Positions 19,884 through 29,809 of a stretch of 64,000 nt of DNA are shown here, in pieces (position 1 is the stretch's first letter; each line of letters starts with the position of its first letter). Source of the stretch: Candidatus Poribacteria bacterium. Its GTDB lineage: Bacteria; Poribacteria; WGA-4E; WGA-3G. The stretch spans positions 47,353 through 111,352 of the forward strand of contig JAJEDN010000044.1 in the NCBI GenBank assembly GCA_022821495.1, read 5' to 3'. Both the position numbers and the translations under genes were made by a program. The notes beneath the pieces are model-generated. The model saw nothing but the letters and a program-made list of their open reading frames with translations, searched no databases and was not told where the DNA came from.

Positions 19884-20010
19884 TGCGAGTTTTGCCAAAT
19901 ATGAAAGAAACCCCCTAAATCCCCCTTATCTGGGGGACTTGCAATGTCTTGCGAGTTTTGCCAAATATGAAAGAAACCCCCTAAATCCCCCTTATCTGGG
20001 GGACTTGCAC
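19884..20010. repeat. Tandem pair (66-bp unit) of the CCCCCTAAATCCCCCTTATC(T/A)GGGGGACTT REP-like repeat
   Basis: tgcgagttttgccaaatatgaaagaaaccccctaaatcccccttatctgggggacttgca occurs at 19884 and again at 19950. Confidence 0.92.
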
Positions 20011-20013
20011 GGA

Positions 20014-20805
20014 TTAGTAACCTAATTGCCGCAAATATTCCCGATTCACTGTCATCCGCTCTTCATCGGAACGGTCTTCCACCATGCCCGGACAAGCCGT
20101 AATCCACCGATCATAATTGAGATCTTCTAAAGTGGACATGATTCCCGGAAAATCCATGACATTTCCAGTACCGACATCAACCCAATCCACGTCATAATTG
20201 CTACCCTCTCCACCCGTATAGCCTGCGTAATCTTGAAGATGGACGTAGACGAGGACATCACCATAACGTCGAATAGAGTCAATCGGATCGTAGCCCCAGA
20301 GTGCGGAATGCGAAACGTCTATGCACAACTTGCACTTTCGGAGCAGGCTCATATATTTAGCCCAGTCGTCAATTGAATCGACCGTGGTGTTTGTGTGGAT
20401 ATGATAACAGACATCCAAACCGTATTGCGCGGCGTATTCTGCCCAGTCTTCGGAAACGTCAGCGAGTGCTGCGAGATCGGAATTATCGACAGGTCGGTCT
20501 TGCGGTTTACCCGCTCCCATGAACATGAAACAGTCCGCCTCGACTTCTGCTGCGAAGTCAATCCGGCGTTTATTCAGCTCCATCTGTTCGGGATTTTTGT
20601 CGATTGGCAGCCCGCGTGCTGTGACAGCAGCGACGGGTAGGTCGGTATTGGCACAGACCTGTCGAATCCGCTGTGGTGTTCCGACCCAGTCCAAAGATTG
20701 ACGCATCTCCCAACCGTCCCAACCTGCGCTTTTGAGTTGGGTCAACAGTTCTTCAAAATCAGGTTGTTGCCAACGTAATGTACTATATCCAAATTTGAAA
20801 CCCAT
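20014..20805 (-). CDS. Sugar phosphate isomerase/epimerase (xylose isomerase-like TIM barrel)
   Basis: FKFGYSTLRWQQPDFEELLTQLKSAGWDGWEMRQSLDWVG...VCYHIHTNTTVDSIDDWAKYMSLLRKCKLCIDVSHSALWGYDPIDSIRRYGDVLVYVHLQDYAG. Confidence 0.85.
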   Translation of the reverse strand: MGFKFGYSTLRWQQPDFEELLTQLKSAGWDGWEMRQSLDWVGTPQRIRQVCANTDLPVAAVTARGLPIDKNPEQMELNKRRIDFAAEVEADCFMFMGAGKPQDRPVDNSDLAALADVSEDWAEYAAQYGLDVCYHIHTNTTVDSIDDWAKYMSLLRKCKLCIDVSHSALWGYDPIDSIRRYGDVLVYVHLQDYAGYTGGEGSNYDVDWVDVGTGNVMDFPGIMSTLEDLNYDRWITACPGMVEDRSDEERMTVNREYLRQLGY

Positions 20806-20876
20806 GTGTTTCTCCTTGTTCTTTGGCTGTTGGCTGTCGGCTGTCAGCCATTTAAAATATTATACCACATTTGGAA

Positions 20877-21030
20877 GTGATAGCACCCACTACCTAAAGG
20901 TAGGGGCTTCGGTTTCATACTCTCACTGCGAGGCATGCGGTTTTCTCAAAGAGAAGACCGTCTTATTTTCGCTCCACCAGCGGGCGTTTCCCTGTAGTAT
21001 TCTACAGGCATATCGTTACGTAACGGCTAT
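20877..21030 (-). ncRNA. Candidate omega-RNA (reRNA) at the TnpB 3' end / right end
   Basis: Position fits known TnpB omega-RNAs: region after and overlapping the tnpB stop, rich in short hairpins, ending at the RE hairpin AAGCCCCTACCTTTAGGTAGTGGGTGC. Confidence 0.5.
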
Positions 21031-22134
21031 CCCTGCCCGCAATATATTTATAGCAGCGTTGATGTCTCGGTCGTGGTGTGAACCACATTCGGGACATGTC
21101 CACCGTCTATCTTTCAATGTGAGATTTTCGTTATGAAAACCGCAATTACTACAAGGTTTTGTTGTAGCAGTCCATTGATCTATCTCTTTCAAAAGACGCT
21201 TATGTTTACTACACTTATACCTCAATATCTCAACGAACTGGTAGAAAGCAAGGTCAGAGACTTTGCGTCCCCACAATCGCTTCATACCGTCAAGGTTCAA
21301 GGTTTCAATGACAATCTTATCAAACTTTTTACAGATTTTGCTTGCGAGTTGCCAATGAAAATCTTTGCGTTGATTAGAAATCTTACGGTGCAGTCGTGCG
21401 ATTTGTCTGACACACCACCACCAACCGTTAGAACCTTTGACTTTACGACTCAATGCCTTATTGAGAGACCGAAGTTTGTTCAAGGAGTGTTTCAAGGGTT
21501 CGGGGTGTTGTATCTTTTCACCCGTGCTAAGGGTCAAATATGCGTCTTTCATGCCGAAGTCTGCCCCAACGCTTTTACCTGTTGTCGGCAGTGGTTTAAA
21601 ATCTGTATAGGTTGTTGTAAGACAAAGCCAATAGTTCCCGCAACTATCACGCTTTATCGTAACTTGGCGAATCCTCCCATGCCATTGACGGTGCTTATGA
21701 AAAGTGTACGGTATCCTATCAAACTGCCACTTACGTGTTGTAGGATTCCATTTACGAAAAGTCAACGTAATACGATTGTTTTTCAGAGACCAACCCGCAG
21801 ACCCCGGGTAAGTGATAGATTTGAACTTATGTTGCTTTTTAATTTTCGGTCTGCCACCAAGTTTCCTAAAAAAACGATCATAAGCTTTATCAATACGCAT
21901 AAGTTCTTGTTGCACCGCTTGACTTGGCAACAGATTCCAATGGGGGTGCGTGGTTCGTTTCAACACCTTGAAGTGTGCATCCATAGCATTGTAATGCGCA
22001 TAAGGCAGTCCGTCTTTATAGCGTTGACGCTGCCACTCGTGAAAATACTTATGCACTTGCCATATATCATCAAGCAAATTGCCAATGCGGATTGTATTCG
22101 ATTGTTTTCCCAATGGGTATTTATAGTTTTTCAT
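21016..22134 (-). CDS. tnpB: RNA-guided endonuclease TnpB family protein
   Basis: RuvC-I VGADFGMKDAYL, RuvC-II KIVIETLNLDGM, zinc ribbon CSNCGFHNENLTLKDRRWTCPECGSHHDRD, RuvC-III DRDINAAINIL. Confidence 0.95.
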   Translation of the reverse strand: MKNYKYPLGKQSNTIRIGNLLDDIWQVHKYFHEWQRQRYKDGLPYAHYNAMDAHFKVLKRTTHPHWNLLPSQAVQQELMRIDKAYDRFFRKLGGRPKIKKQHKFKSITYPGSAGWSLKNNRITLTFRKWNPTTRKWQFDRIPYTFHKHRQWHGRIRQVTIKRDSCGNYWLCLTTTYTDFKPLPTTGKSVGADFGMKDAYLTLSTGEKIQHPEPLKHSLNKLRSLNKALSRKVKGSNGWWWCVRQIARLHRKISNQRKDFHWQLASKICKKFDKIVIETLNLDGMKRLWGRKVSDLAFYQFVEILRYKCSKHKRLLKEIDQWTATTKPCSNCGFHNENLTLKDRRWTCPECGSHHDRDINAAINILRAGIAVT

Positions 22135-22475
22135 GGTATATCAAGTATCAAGTCTTTAACCTCTACACAGTGGATAGGCAGACACGCAGCCTTGCGACTA
22201 CGCTGTGTATGTCTGCCAACTTAATATAAATATCATACTACAATTTTAGGGAATCGTCAAGTCTTTTTTGACTTTCAAACACAAGGTTTCCCCTACATCC
22301 CGCAAGCTAAAGCATGGGTCTTGGCGGGAAGATGATAAATTGCAGAGGCATTTAGGCATCGGCTGACGGCTAATGGCTGAAAACTGAATAAATTGCTTGC
22401 TATAAACGTCCACTTTTGTTAAACTATAGCCGTAAAACTTAGGGATTTTGGAATACCCATTTTTAAGGAGAAAAC

Positions 22476-23441
22476 ATGGATAAAGTGAAACTCGGTTTTA
22501 TCGGAACCGGTGGCATGGCTGGCGCGCACATGAACAACCTCAAAGATAACTTTGAAGATGTCGAATTTTGTGCGATGTGCGATATTTCGGAAGACCGCGC
22601 GAAAGCACGTGCCGAAGAATTCGGCGGAAACGCTTATACAGACTATCGGGTCATGTACGACAAAGAGGATTTGGACGCGGTTTATATCTGCACACCGCCG
22701 TTTGCACACGGTGAACAGGAACGTATCGCTTGTGAACAAGGCATCGCGATGTTCATTGAGAAACCGATTCATTCTGAACTTGAACCCGCAATCATCATCA
22801 ATGAAGACGTTGAGCGGAGTGGTGTGATCACAAGCGTTGGTTACCACTGGCGTTATGGTGGTAATGCGCAGAATGCGAAAGCCATGCTCGATGAGCAGCC
22901 CCAAATTCTCGGCGCGCTCGGTTACTGGATCGGTGGTATGCCTGGTACACCGTGGTGGCGGGTTCGCGCACAATCTGGTGGACAGCACGTTGAACAGACA
23001 ACGCACATCTTCGATCTCGCACGTTTCCTCGTCGGTAGCGATGGCAAAACCGTACACGGTGTCGCTGCAAGCGGTAGCATGACGCACATCGAAAACTACG
23101 ATGTTGATGACATCAGCATGGTGAACATCGAGTTTAAGAACGGTGCTGTCGCGAATATCGTCTCAAGTTGCGCTATGGAAGGCTTCGGTCGTGTCCATCT
23201 TGAAGTGTTCACGCGTGGGTTGGTCGTCACCGTTGGTGGTCCGAACAACGTGAACCGTGGTGGTGAGACAGAACCGCTTTCCGGCGACGGTGGGGCAGAC
23301 AGAGACCGTGTCTTTATTGATGCTGTTAAGAGCGGTGATGCCTCTAAGATCCTATCGCCTTATAGCGACGCATTAGAGACGCTCCGCATCATGCTCGCGG
23401 CAAGTACGTCCTTCCGCACTGGTAAGGCAGTAGATCTATAG
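22476..23441 (+). CDS. Gfo/Idh/MocA family oxidoreductase
   Basis: KLGFIGTGGMAGAHMNNLKD...DAVYICTPPFAHGEQERIACEQGIAMFIEKPIHSE (the EKP motif). Confidence 0.95.
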   Translation: MDKVKLGFIGTGGMAGAHMNNLKDNFEDVEFCAMCDISEDRAKARAEEFGGNAYTDYRVMYDKEDLDAVYICTPPFAHGEQERIACEQGIAMFIEKPIHSELEPAIIINEDVERSGVITSVGYHWRYGGNAQNAKAMLDEQPQILGALGYWIGGMPGTPWWRVRAQSGGQHVEQTTHIFDLARFLVGSDGKTVHGVAASGSMTHIENYDVDDISMVNIEFKNGAVANIVSSCAMEGFGRVHLEVFTRGLVVTVGGPNNVNRGGETEPLSGDGGADRDRVFIDAVKSGDASKILSPYSDALETLRIMLAASTSFRTGKAVDL

Positions 23442-23492
23442 AAAATAACGGGACGAGGCAACCTCGCCCCTACGATAAAGAAAGAGAGAATT

Positions 23493-24248
23493 ATGTCAAT
23501 TAATCAATCCATCTGCTTTGGTGGTTTCAGCCGTGGCAGAGACCCCATAGATGTTATTAAGAAAGCCGCGGAAATCGGCTATAAATCTGTTGAGATGCTG
23601 CCCGCAGAATACTGGTCCGTCGTTAAGGATCATGGGATGCGCGTCGCAATTATTGTAGGACACTCATCGCTTCCATCTGGATTGAACGATCCGAGCAACC
23701 ATGATAGGATTGAGGATGAACTCCTCAAGAATATCGACATCGCGGCGGAAAACGACATCCCTGGACTCATCTGCTTCTCTGGGAATCGGGAAGGTCGATC
23801 GGAAGAAGAAGGACGCGATAACACGATCGCAGGCCTGTCTCGCGTCACCAAATACGCTGAAGAGAAGGAGATCAACCTCTGTGTTGAACTCCTTAACAGC
23901 AAAGTTAACCATCCGGACTATCAATGCGATACGACGGCGTGGGGTGTTGAGGTTTGTAAGGGTGTCGGTTCGCCACGGGCGCAGTTGCTCTACGACATCT
24001 ATCACATGCAGATTATGGAAGGCGATCTCATCCGTAACATCACGGACTACAGTGAATACATCGGGCATTACCATACTGCTGGTAATCCGGGTAGAAACGA
24101 CCTCGACGATGAGCAGGAAATTTATTATCCTGCCGTGATGCGCGCTATCGCCAAAACCGGATACGAGCTTTATGTAGGACACGAATTTGGTCCCAAAGGC
24201 GATGCATTTGACGCGATGCAACACGCGTATGACGTATGTAACGTTTAA
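23493..24248 (+). CDS. Hydroxypyruvate isomerase-like TIM-barrel protein
   Basis: EINLCVELLNSKVNHPDYQCDTTAWGVEVCKGVGSPRAQLLYDIYHMQIMEGDLIRNITDYSEYIGHYHTAGNPGRNDLDDEQEI is an Hyi-like signature. Confidence 0.9.
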   Translation: MSINQSICFGGFSRGRDPIDVIKKAAEIGYKSVEMLPAEYWSVVKDHGMRVAIIVGHSSLPSGLNDPSNHDRIEDELLKNIDIAAENDIPGLICFSGNREGRSEEEGRDNTIAGLSRVTKYAEEKEINLCVELLNSKVNHPDYQCDTTAWGVEVCKGVGSPRAQLLYDIYHMQIMEGDLIRNITDYSEYIGHYHTAGNPGRNDLDDEQEIYYPAVMRAIAKTGYELYVGHEFGPKGDAFDAMQHAYDVCNV

Positions 24249-24269
24249 GGGCATCTACAGAAGGTTATA

Positions 24270-24303
24270 GGGGCAGGTTTCTCTATACCTGTCCCTTTTT
24301 TTC
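24270..24303 (+). terminator. Intrinsic terminator
   Basis: GGGGCAGGTttctctatACCTGTCCCTTTTTTTC after the Hyi-like gene. Confidence 0.85.
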
Positions 24304-24371
24304 GCACCGAATGCAGACGGGGTTTGCAACCCCGCTAATTAACCGAACACCACCTATAGGAGAAACTCTAA

Positions 24372-25193
24372 ATGAGAATCCTAAATTGGCTCATACTCAC
24401 AACACTCATAGTCGCTGTTTACCTGACATCAGTCGCAAGTGCTGGTCTCAATGACGGTTTACTGATCTATCTGCCTTTTGATGAACGTTCAGGACAAACC
24501 GCTGCTGATCAGAGCGGGAACGGTAACGATGCGAAATTGATCGATGGTGCCAAATGGAAACCGAACGGCGGTAAAATCGGCGGTGCTGTGGAACTCGACG
24601 GCGCAGGTGCCGTCGTTGAAGACCCGAACGGCGCAGATTATATCAACGGACTTGACGCTTTTACGATTTCTGTTTGGGTAAAATCTGATTCAGTTGGACA
24701 CGACAGAGGTATTGTCTTTGCTACAGATCCGGATGGTGGAGACAACACGTTCGGGTTCTGCTACGATGCCGCAAGTTGGTCAACGCCAGGGGGTACGAAT
24801 CTTGTCAAGGGCGCCATTTCGACAACGGGCGGTGGTCAAGCGTATGAGGGAAAAAGCGATGTGCAAACGACTGACTGGCAACACCTCGTTTTTACTTGGA
24901 AAAGTGGTGAAAAACTGGCCCTCTATATTGATGGCGAGCTTGATGATGATCCTACACACAATGACGACGGTAAAGTGGGAACAATCTCAGGTGCCACCAA
25001 ATTATTCGTTGGTAAAGGGGCAAAGGATAATAATGGCACATCGTGGCCTGGACTCATAGACGACATTCGCATCTATGACAGAGCATTGACCGAAGCAGAG
25101 ATTGCGGATTTGGCAAGTGGTGTCCTCGCTGTCGAAGCGGACGGAAAATTAGCGACCACTTGGGCACACCTCAAGCAAAGACGTACCGATTAG
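24372..25193 (+). CDS. Secreted LamG / concanavalin A-like domain protein with C-terminal tag
   Basis: Signal peptide, LLIYLPFDERSGQTAADQSGNGNDAKLIDGAKW...DDIRIYDRALTEAEIADLA (LamG); ends LAVEADGKLATTWAHLKQRRTD. Confidence 0.9.
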   Translation: MRILNWLILTTLIVAVYLTSVASAGLNDGLLIYLPFDERSGQTAADQSGNGNDAKLIDGAKWKPNGGKIGGAVELDGAGAVVEDPNGADYINGLDAFTISVWVKSDSVGHDRGIVFATDPDGGDNTFGFCYDAASWSTPGGTNLVKGAISTTGGGQAYEGKSDVQTTDWQHLVFTWKSGEKLALYIDGELDDDPTHNDDGKVGTISGATKLFVGKGAKDNNGTSWPGLIDDIRIYDRALTEAEIADLASGVLAVEADGKLATTWAHLKQRRTD

Positions 25194-25263
25194 CACCTAT
25201 CTTGTAAATATGGGTAGGTGTGTTATCAAAACATGCCTACCCAACGCACAGCGTGGAGATATT

Positions 25264-25665
25264 ATGCAAGCATCTTTTGAAAACACACGGACAGATCAGA
25301 CATCGTTTCGGAACCATGTAAAATCAGAATTCTCGAAAATCCGTAAAAAGATCACCGAACCCGCTGTGGAAGATCGGGATTTTTTCCCTACACCGGATTT
25401 GGTATTCAATGATGCCCTCTTTCTGATGGAAACCCTCTTTACTTCCGGCATTCCGACCCCGGACATCCGTTGGACGAAAGAGGGCACCCTTAATTTTAAA
25501 TGGCATCTTGAAGATGGCGTAGCGATGTTAGAAATATACGGTGATGGACTTGTTGTCTATAATGTAACCCGCGATGATGAGCGTCCAGATGAAGTATCTT
25601 TCACATTGACGGATACTGCGAGCCTACAAGATTGCCTCGTAAGACTAAACCGCCTTTTCCAGTAA
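25264..25665 (+). CDS. Hypothetical protein, apparent paralog of the 31811 gene
   Basis: IPTPDIRWTKEGTLNFKWHLEDGVAMLEIYGDGLVVYNV aligns with IPMPDLMWLEDGGIGLEWRSGDGIITMSLYGDDHVNFVV of the 31811 ORF. Start taken at MQASFENT. Confidence 0.65.
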   Translation: MQASFENTRTDQTSFRNHVKSEFSKIRKKITEPAVEDRDFFPTPDLVFNDALFLMETLFTSGIPTPDIRWTKEGTLNFKWHLEDGVAMLEIYGDGLVVYNVTRDDERPDEVSFTLTDTASLQDCLVRLNRLFQ

Positions 25666-25717
25666 CACCACTTTTGAGATTCTATCTCCAACCAAACAGA
25701 AAACGATTCATATTACT

Positions 25718-28135
25718 ATGACCCCCGAAAACAGAGCCAGACGCAACATAGATAAAATGCTTGAAGCATCTGGATGGCACATCCAAAATTATGCTGAACG
25801 TGACACAGCTGCTGCGTTGGGTGTGGCCGTGCGTGAATATCGATTAAGAGCGGATCAGCGGGCGGATTATCTCCTCTTTATCGGTAGCGTTGCAGTTGGG
25901 GTTATTGAAGCCAAACCTGAAGGAACAACGCTTAGCGGTGCCTTGCAACAGGCAGAACGGTATCGAGCAAGTTTGCCAGATGATTTGCCAAACCGCACCA
26001 GATTTTTCTTTTCCTACGCCGCAACAGGAGTTGAGACCTACTTTCGGGATATTCGGGACCCAGATTCCCGTTCACGGCACGTTTTTACATTTCATACGCC
26101 TGAAGCACTTGCCAACGCTTTTTATCAACCCAGAACCTTGCGCGAGAGACTTAAAACGGATATACCGCGATTAGAAAAAGGTTCTCTGAGAGATTGTCAA
26201 TTTGGGGCAATAACCGAGCTTGAAAAATCGTTAGCAGAATCACGCCAGCGCGCTTTAATCCAAATGGCGACTGGCAGCGGAAAAACGCACGCCGCTGTCA
26301 GTAGCGCGTATCGACTCATTAAATTTACGGATGTCAAACGCGTGCTTTTTCTCGTAGACCGCAATAATCTTGGCAGGCAAACACTTCGCGAATTTCAGGC
26401 ATACACGACTCCCGATGACGGTAGAAAATTCACTGATCTCTATAATGTCCAGCACCTTTCGAGCAACATTATCGACGAAGCAAGTGCTGCCTGTATTACC
26501 ACTATCCAACGCCTCTATTCCATGCTAAAAGGTGACTCAGACTATGAATCGGAAGAGGAAGAGACCTCCGCCTTTGAAAATGATACTGAAGACGCTTCAC
26601 CACAGTTTGTTATCTATAACCCAGAAATTCCAATCGACACCTTCGATGTTATCATCGTTGACGAATGCCATCGCTCTATCTATGGTAAATGGCGACATGT
26701 GTTGGAATACTTTGACGCTTTCATTATCGGACTCACCGCAACACCATATAGACAAACGCTCGCTTTTTTCGATCACAATCTCGTTTACGAATACCGCCAC
26801 GAGCAAGCTATTGAGGATAATGTAAATGTCGGTTACTATATCTATCGGATTAAAACTGAAATCACACAAAGAGGGAGTAGTCTTGAAACAGGTAGTTATA
26901 TCGCAAGACGCGATAGGCGAAGTCGGCGACTTAACTGGGATGAATTGGATGCAGATGTTGAATATACCGGAAGCCAGTTAGATCGCGACGTTGTTGCTAT
27001 AAATCAAATCCGGACAGTAATCCAAACCTTCAAGGATAAGCTTTTCACCGATCTTTTTCCAAGTAGGCAAACCGTTCCTAAAACACTTATCTTTGCGAAA
27101 GATGACTCCCACGCCGAAGATATTGTTCACATTGTGCGGGATGTATTTGCCAAAGGTGATGATTTCTGCCAAAAGATTACGTACCAGAGTGACAGACCAG
27201 AGGAACTCATCAAAACATTTCGCACACAATTAAATCCGCGGATCGCCGTAAGTGTTGACATGATTTCTACCGGCACTGATATAAAACCGCTTGAGTGTTT
27301 GGTCTTTATGCGGGCAGTCCGATCCAGCGGCTATTTTGAGCAGATGGTTGGGCGCGGCGTGCGCGTCATCAGTCCTGACGATCTGAAAACCGTCACCGGC
27401 GATGCGACTACAAAAACGCATTTTTTCATCGTTGATGCCGTCGGTGTCTGTGAATCCGTAAAAATTGACTCACAATCACGCCCCGGTGAACCGCCTTCTA
27501 CTGATCCAGATGAACAGGAAGAAAGAGATCCTAACCAACTAATTGACGATATTAGTGAAGATCACGTTCTTGATACTGGATTTGAGCCCCAAAGTTTCAC
27601 ACAAGTGGCTGCAGTCATTCACGCCTTTAAACAGTTTATCGATGAAAATATAGATGAATTGATAGCGTTACAAATTTTGTGTAAACGTCCAGAGGTACAA
27701 GGGACATTGAACGAAAACAATTTGAAGGAACTGGAAGAAGCATTGCAGCAACATTCAAGGAGTCTGAGTCGCGAGTCATTATGGTTGGCTTACAAAAACC
27801 GGTCTCCAGAGAGTGTTCAAGGAAATATGGAACAACCTACAGACCTCATATCGCTGGTGCGATTTGCTATGGGGTACAATCTTTTCCTGGAGCCGTTTAG
27901 TGCAACTGTCAACCGAAATTTTGAAGAATGGTTAGATGATAAAGATTTTAACTCAGAGCAACATAAATGGCTTGAAATGATACGTGACCATATTGCCACC
28001 TCACTTGATATTCGGATGTCCGATTTTGAGTATACCCCGTTCGCGGAACTTGGGAATGGTGCGAAAGTCTACGAACTCTTTGGAGATGATTTAGACGACA
28101 TCCTAAAAGATCTCACAGAAAAATTGGTATCTTAG
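25718..28135 (+). CDS. hsdR: Type I restriction endonuclease subunit R (EcoEI-like HsdR)
   Basis: N-terminal RADYLLFIGSVAVGVIEAKPEG (PD-(D/E)XK), QMATGSGKTHAA Walker A, DVIIVDECHRSIYGKW (DECH), FEQMVGRGVRVISPDDL motif VI. Confidence 0.94.
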   Translation: MTPENRARRNIDKMLEASGWHIQNYAERDTAAALGVAVREYRLRADQRADYLLFIGSVAVGVIEAKPEGTTLSGALQQAERYRASLPDDLPNRTRFFFSYAATGVETYFRDIRDPDSRSRHVFTFHTPEALANAFYQPRTLRERLKTDIPRLEKGSLRDCQFGAITELEKSLAESRQRALIQMATGSGKTHAAVSSAYRLIKFTDVKRVLFLVDRNNLGRQTLREFQAYTTPDDGRKFTDLYNVQHLSSNIIDEASAACITTIQRLYSMLKGDSDYESEEEETSAFENDTEDASPQFVIYNPEIPIDTFDVIIVDECHRSIYGKWRHVLEYFDAFIIGLTATPYRQTLAFFDHNLVYEYRHEQAIEDNVNVGYYIYRIKTEITQRGSSLETGSYIARRDRRSRRLNWDELDADVEYTGSQLDRDVVAINQIRTVIQTFKDKLFTDLFPSRQTVPKTLIFAKDDSHAEDIVHIVRDVFAKGDDFCQKITYQSDRPEELIKTFRTQLNPRIAVSVDMISTGTDIKPLECLVFMRAVRSSGYFEQMVGRGVRVISPDDLKTVTGDATTKTHFFIVDAVGVCESVKIDSQSRPGEPPSTDPDEQEERDPNQLIDDISEDHVLDTGFEPQSFTQVAAVIHAFKQFIDENIDELIALQILCKRPEVQGTLNENNLKELEEALQQHSRSLSRESLWLAYKNRSPESVQGNMEQPTDLISLVRFAMGYNLFLEPFSATVNRNFEEWLDDKDFNSEQHKWLEMIRDHIATSLDIRMSDFEYTPFAELGNGAKVYELFGDDLDDILKDLTEKLVS

Positions 28136-28186
28136 CATCACTTTTGTAGGAGCGACCTCTGGTTGCGATTTGGAGATATTCAATTG

Positions 28187-28213
28187 TCTGAATCGCGGAT
28201 TACGCGGATTTTT
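28187..28213 (+). repeat. Dispersed repeat CTGAATCGCGGATT(G)ACGCGGATTT
   Basis: gtctgaatcgcggattacgcggatttt; related copy at 49266-49310. Confidence 0.7.
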
Positions 28214-28398
28214 TGTGTTTGGGTATCCCAAAATCGAAAGGTAATTTAGTGGGTTTTCGAGAGAATCGAATGCGTCTGGGTAGCGACTTAAAGCGGCTTG
28301 CATCTCAAGTCAACTTTGTGTTAAACTTTATAACGAATTTCCACCAAAGGTATTGTAATCTGTGCCAATTTCAAAACACGCCAGAAAGGGATTCGTAA

Positions 28399-29799
28399 AT
28401 GCCAACGCCAAAAGAAGTTTTTGATAATCCTCTACAATATCTTGATTTCCTACAGTCTGCTAATTTTGAAGGGCAGTATTTTGAACGAAAAGAGGTCCGC
28501 ATTGATACCAGCAATCAAATTAACACACTGAAGGACAAGATCAAACAGTGCATTTCTGCTTTCGCGAATAGCAACAGAGCAGGTGGTCTATTAATACTCG
28601 GCATCGCGGATGATGGCACCATTAAAGGCACACAGCATGTTGATGAACAGACACTCAATGGGATCCTGCAAGTGGCACGAGATTTAAGTAACCACGCAAC
28701 ACAATTAGAAGAAGTCATACTGCCGAATTCAGATAAAAAAAAATTACATCTTCTTTACACCCCGTGGACACCAAATGGGATTTGTGAAACCTTCGCAGAT
28801 TCTCCGAAAGCATGGAAAAGGTTTGGGGCACAGTGTTTGCTCCTACGACGAATTGACGAGGAACAATTGAGACGGGATAAAGGAATCATTGACTTTGAAA
28901 AATCTCCCTGCTGTTCCTACAATCCCGACGAACTTGATAAAGAGGTGGTTGACGAGTTCAAACGTGAATTCCTCGCGGTAAGAGGTGCCCAATACGAATA
29001 TAGCACAGAGGCGTTTCTCTTGAACATAGATGCTATTAGGCAAATAGAGGGTGAAAAGTGCGTTTTCACCAATGCCGGTTACCTCTTTTTTGCTTCAAAT
29101 CCACGTAAAGAGTTTCCAAGTGCACATGTTCGAGTTTTACGTTTTGAAGTTGACGTTGAGGCATCAGGTGCGCGTGGTGCAACGACCTTTGATAAAGAGT
29201 TCGATGGAGCACTTCCAAACATTATCCGTAAACTACGAACCTTTTTCAGAGATTCTGCCCTTTTTCGGACGATGATAAGACGGAGTGCTAACGGTGGATT
29301 CATTGAAGACCCTGAATATCCACTCTTGGCGGTTGATGAGGCAGTCTTAAACGCTGTTATTCATAGAGATTATGGGGCCAACGCTGCGATTCATTGCATT
29401 GCGTATCGGAATGGTTTGGTGGTAGAAAATCCGGGCGGTATCCCTCAGGAAGTCCCACGACACTTTAGTCTGGCGGATACAGTCCTGAGTTCGGTGCTGC
29501 GAAATCATAAGATTGTTGAATGGATGCGCTTTATGAAAGATGAACGTGGTGAACCTCTGGTACGTGCTTTAAGTGAAGGCACAAGAAAAATGCGTCAAGA
29601 AATGGAAAACCTCGGTCTACCAGCACCGGATTATGAAACAACTCAAAATACCGCCGTCACACTTTATAATCACTTTGAGGAGCGATTGGCACCACACGCC
29701 GCTTACACCTCTACATCCAAGCCTGAAACACCGCCTGAACAGGGCAGCGTAAAAAAGGCACTGCGTTCCATCGGCGAACGTCTCGCTAAAATCGAATAA
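28399..29799 (+). CDS. AlbA_2/Schlafen-type ATP-binding (RecG-like C-terminal) regulator
   Basis: EGQYFERKEVRID...CISAFANSNRAGGLLILGIADDGTIKGTQH (AlbA_2); AVDEAVLNAVIHRDYGANAAIHCIAYRNGLVVENPGGIP (HATPase_c_4-like). Confidence 0.88.
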   Translation: MPTPKEVFDNPLQYLDFLQSANFEGQYFERKEVRIDTSNQINTLKDKIKQCISAFANSNRAGGLLILGIADDGTIKGTQHVDEQTLNGILQVARDLSNHATQLEEVILPNSDKKKLHLLYTPWTPNGICETFADSPKAWKRFGAQCLLLRRIDEEQLRRDKGIIDFEKSPCCSYNPDELDKEVVDEFKREFLAVRGAQYEYSTEAFLLNIDAIRQIEGEKCVFTNAGYLFFASNPRKEFPSAHVRVLRFEVDVEASGARGATTFDKEFDGALPNIIRKLRTFFRDSALFRTMIRRSANGGFIEDPEYPLLAVDEAVLNAVIHRDYGANAAIHCIAYRNGLVVENPGGIPQEVPRHFSLADTVLSSVLRNHKIVEWMRFMKDERGEPLVRALSEGTRKMRQEMENLGLPAPDYETTQNTAVTLYNHFEERLAPHAAYTSTSKPETPPEQGSVKKALRSIGERLAKIE

Positions 29800-29809
29800 A
29801 AGGAAACAG

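Larger units (their letters stand above)
20877..22334 (-). mobile_element. IS200/IS605-like TnpB-only element (no tnpA)
   Basis: TnpB CDS flanked by a left-end hairpin CCCGCCAAGACCCATGCTTTAGCTTGCGGG (22312-22330 region) and a right-end hairpin CCCCTACCTTTAGGTAGTGGG (about 20886-20906). Boundaries inferred. Confidence 0.75.

Noticed and set aside
21133-22224. 363-aa plus-strand ORF antisense to tnpB
   Set aside because: Exactly mirrors the TnpB CDS; the opposite strand has unambiguous RuvC and zinc-ribbon motifs and this ORF has none.
22419-23087. 222-aa minus-strand ORF across the Gfo/Idh/MocA gene
   Set aside because: Antisense to a strongly conserved oxidoreductase; no recognisable motif.
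28213-28398. 61-aa ORF upstream of the AlbA_2 gene
   Set aside because: Overlaps dispersed repeat sequence and lacks protein-like features.
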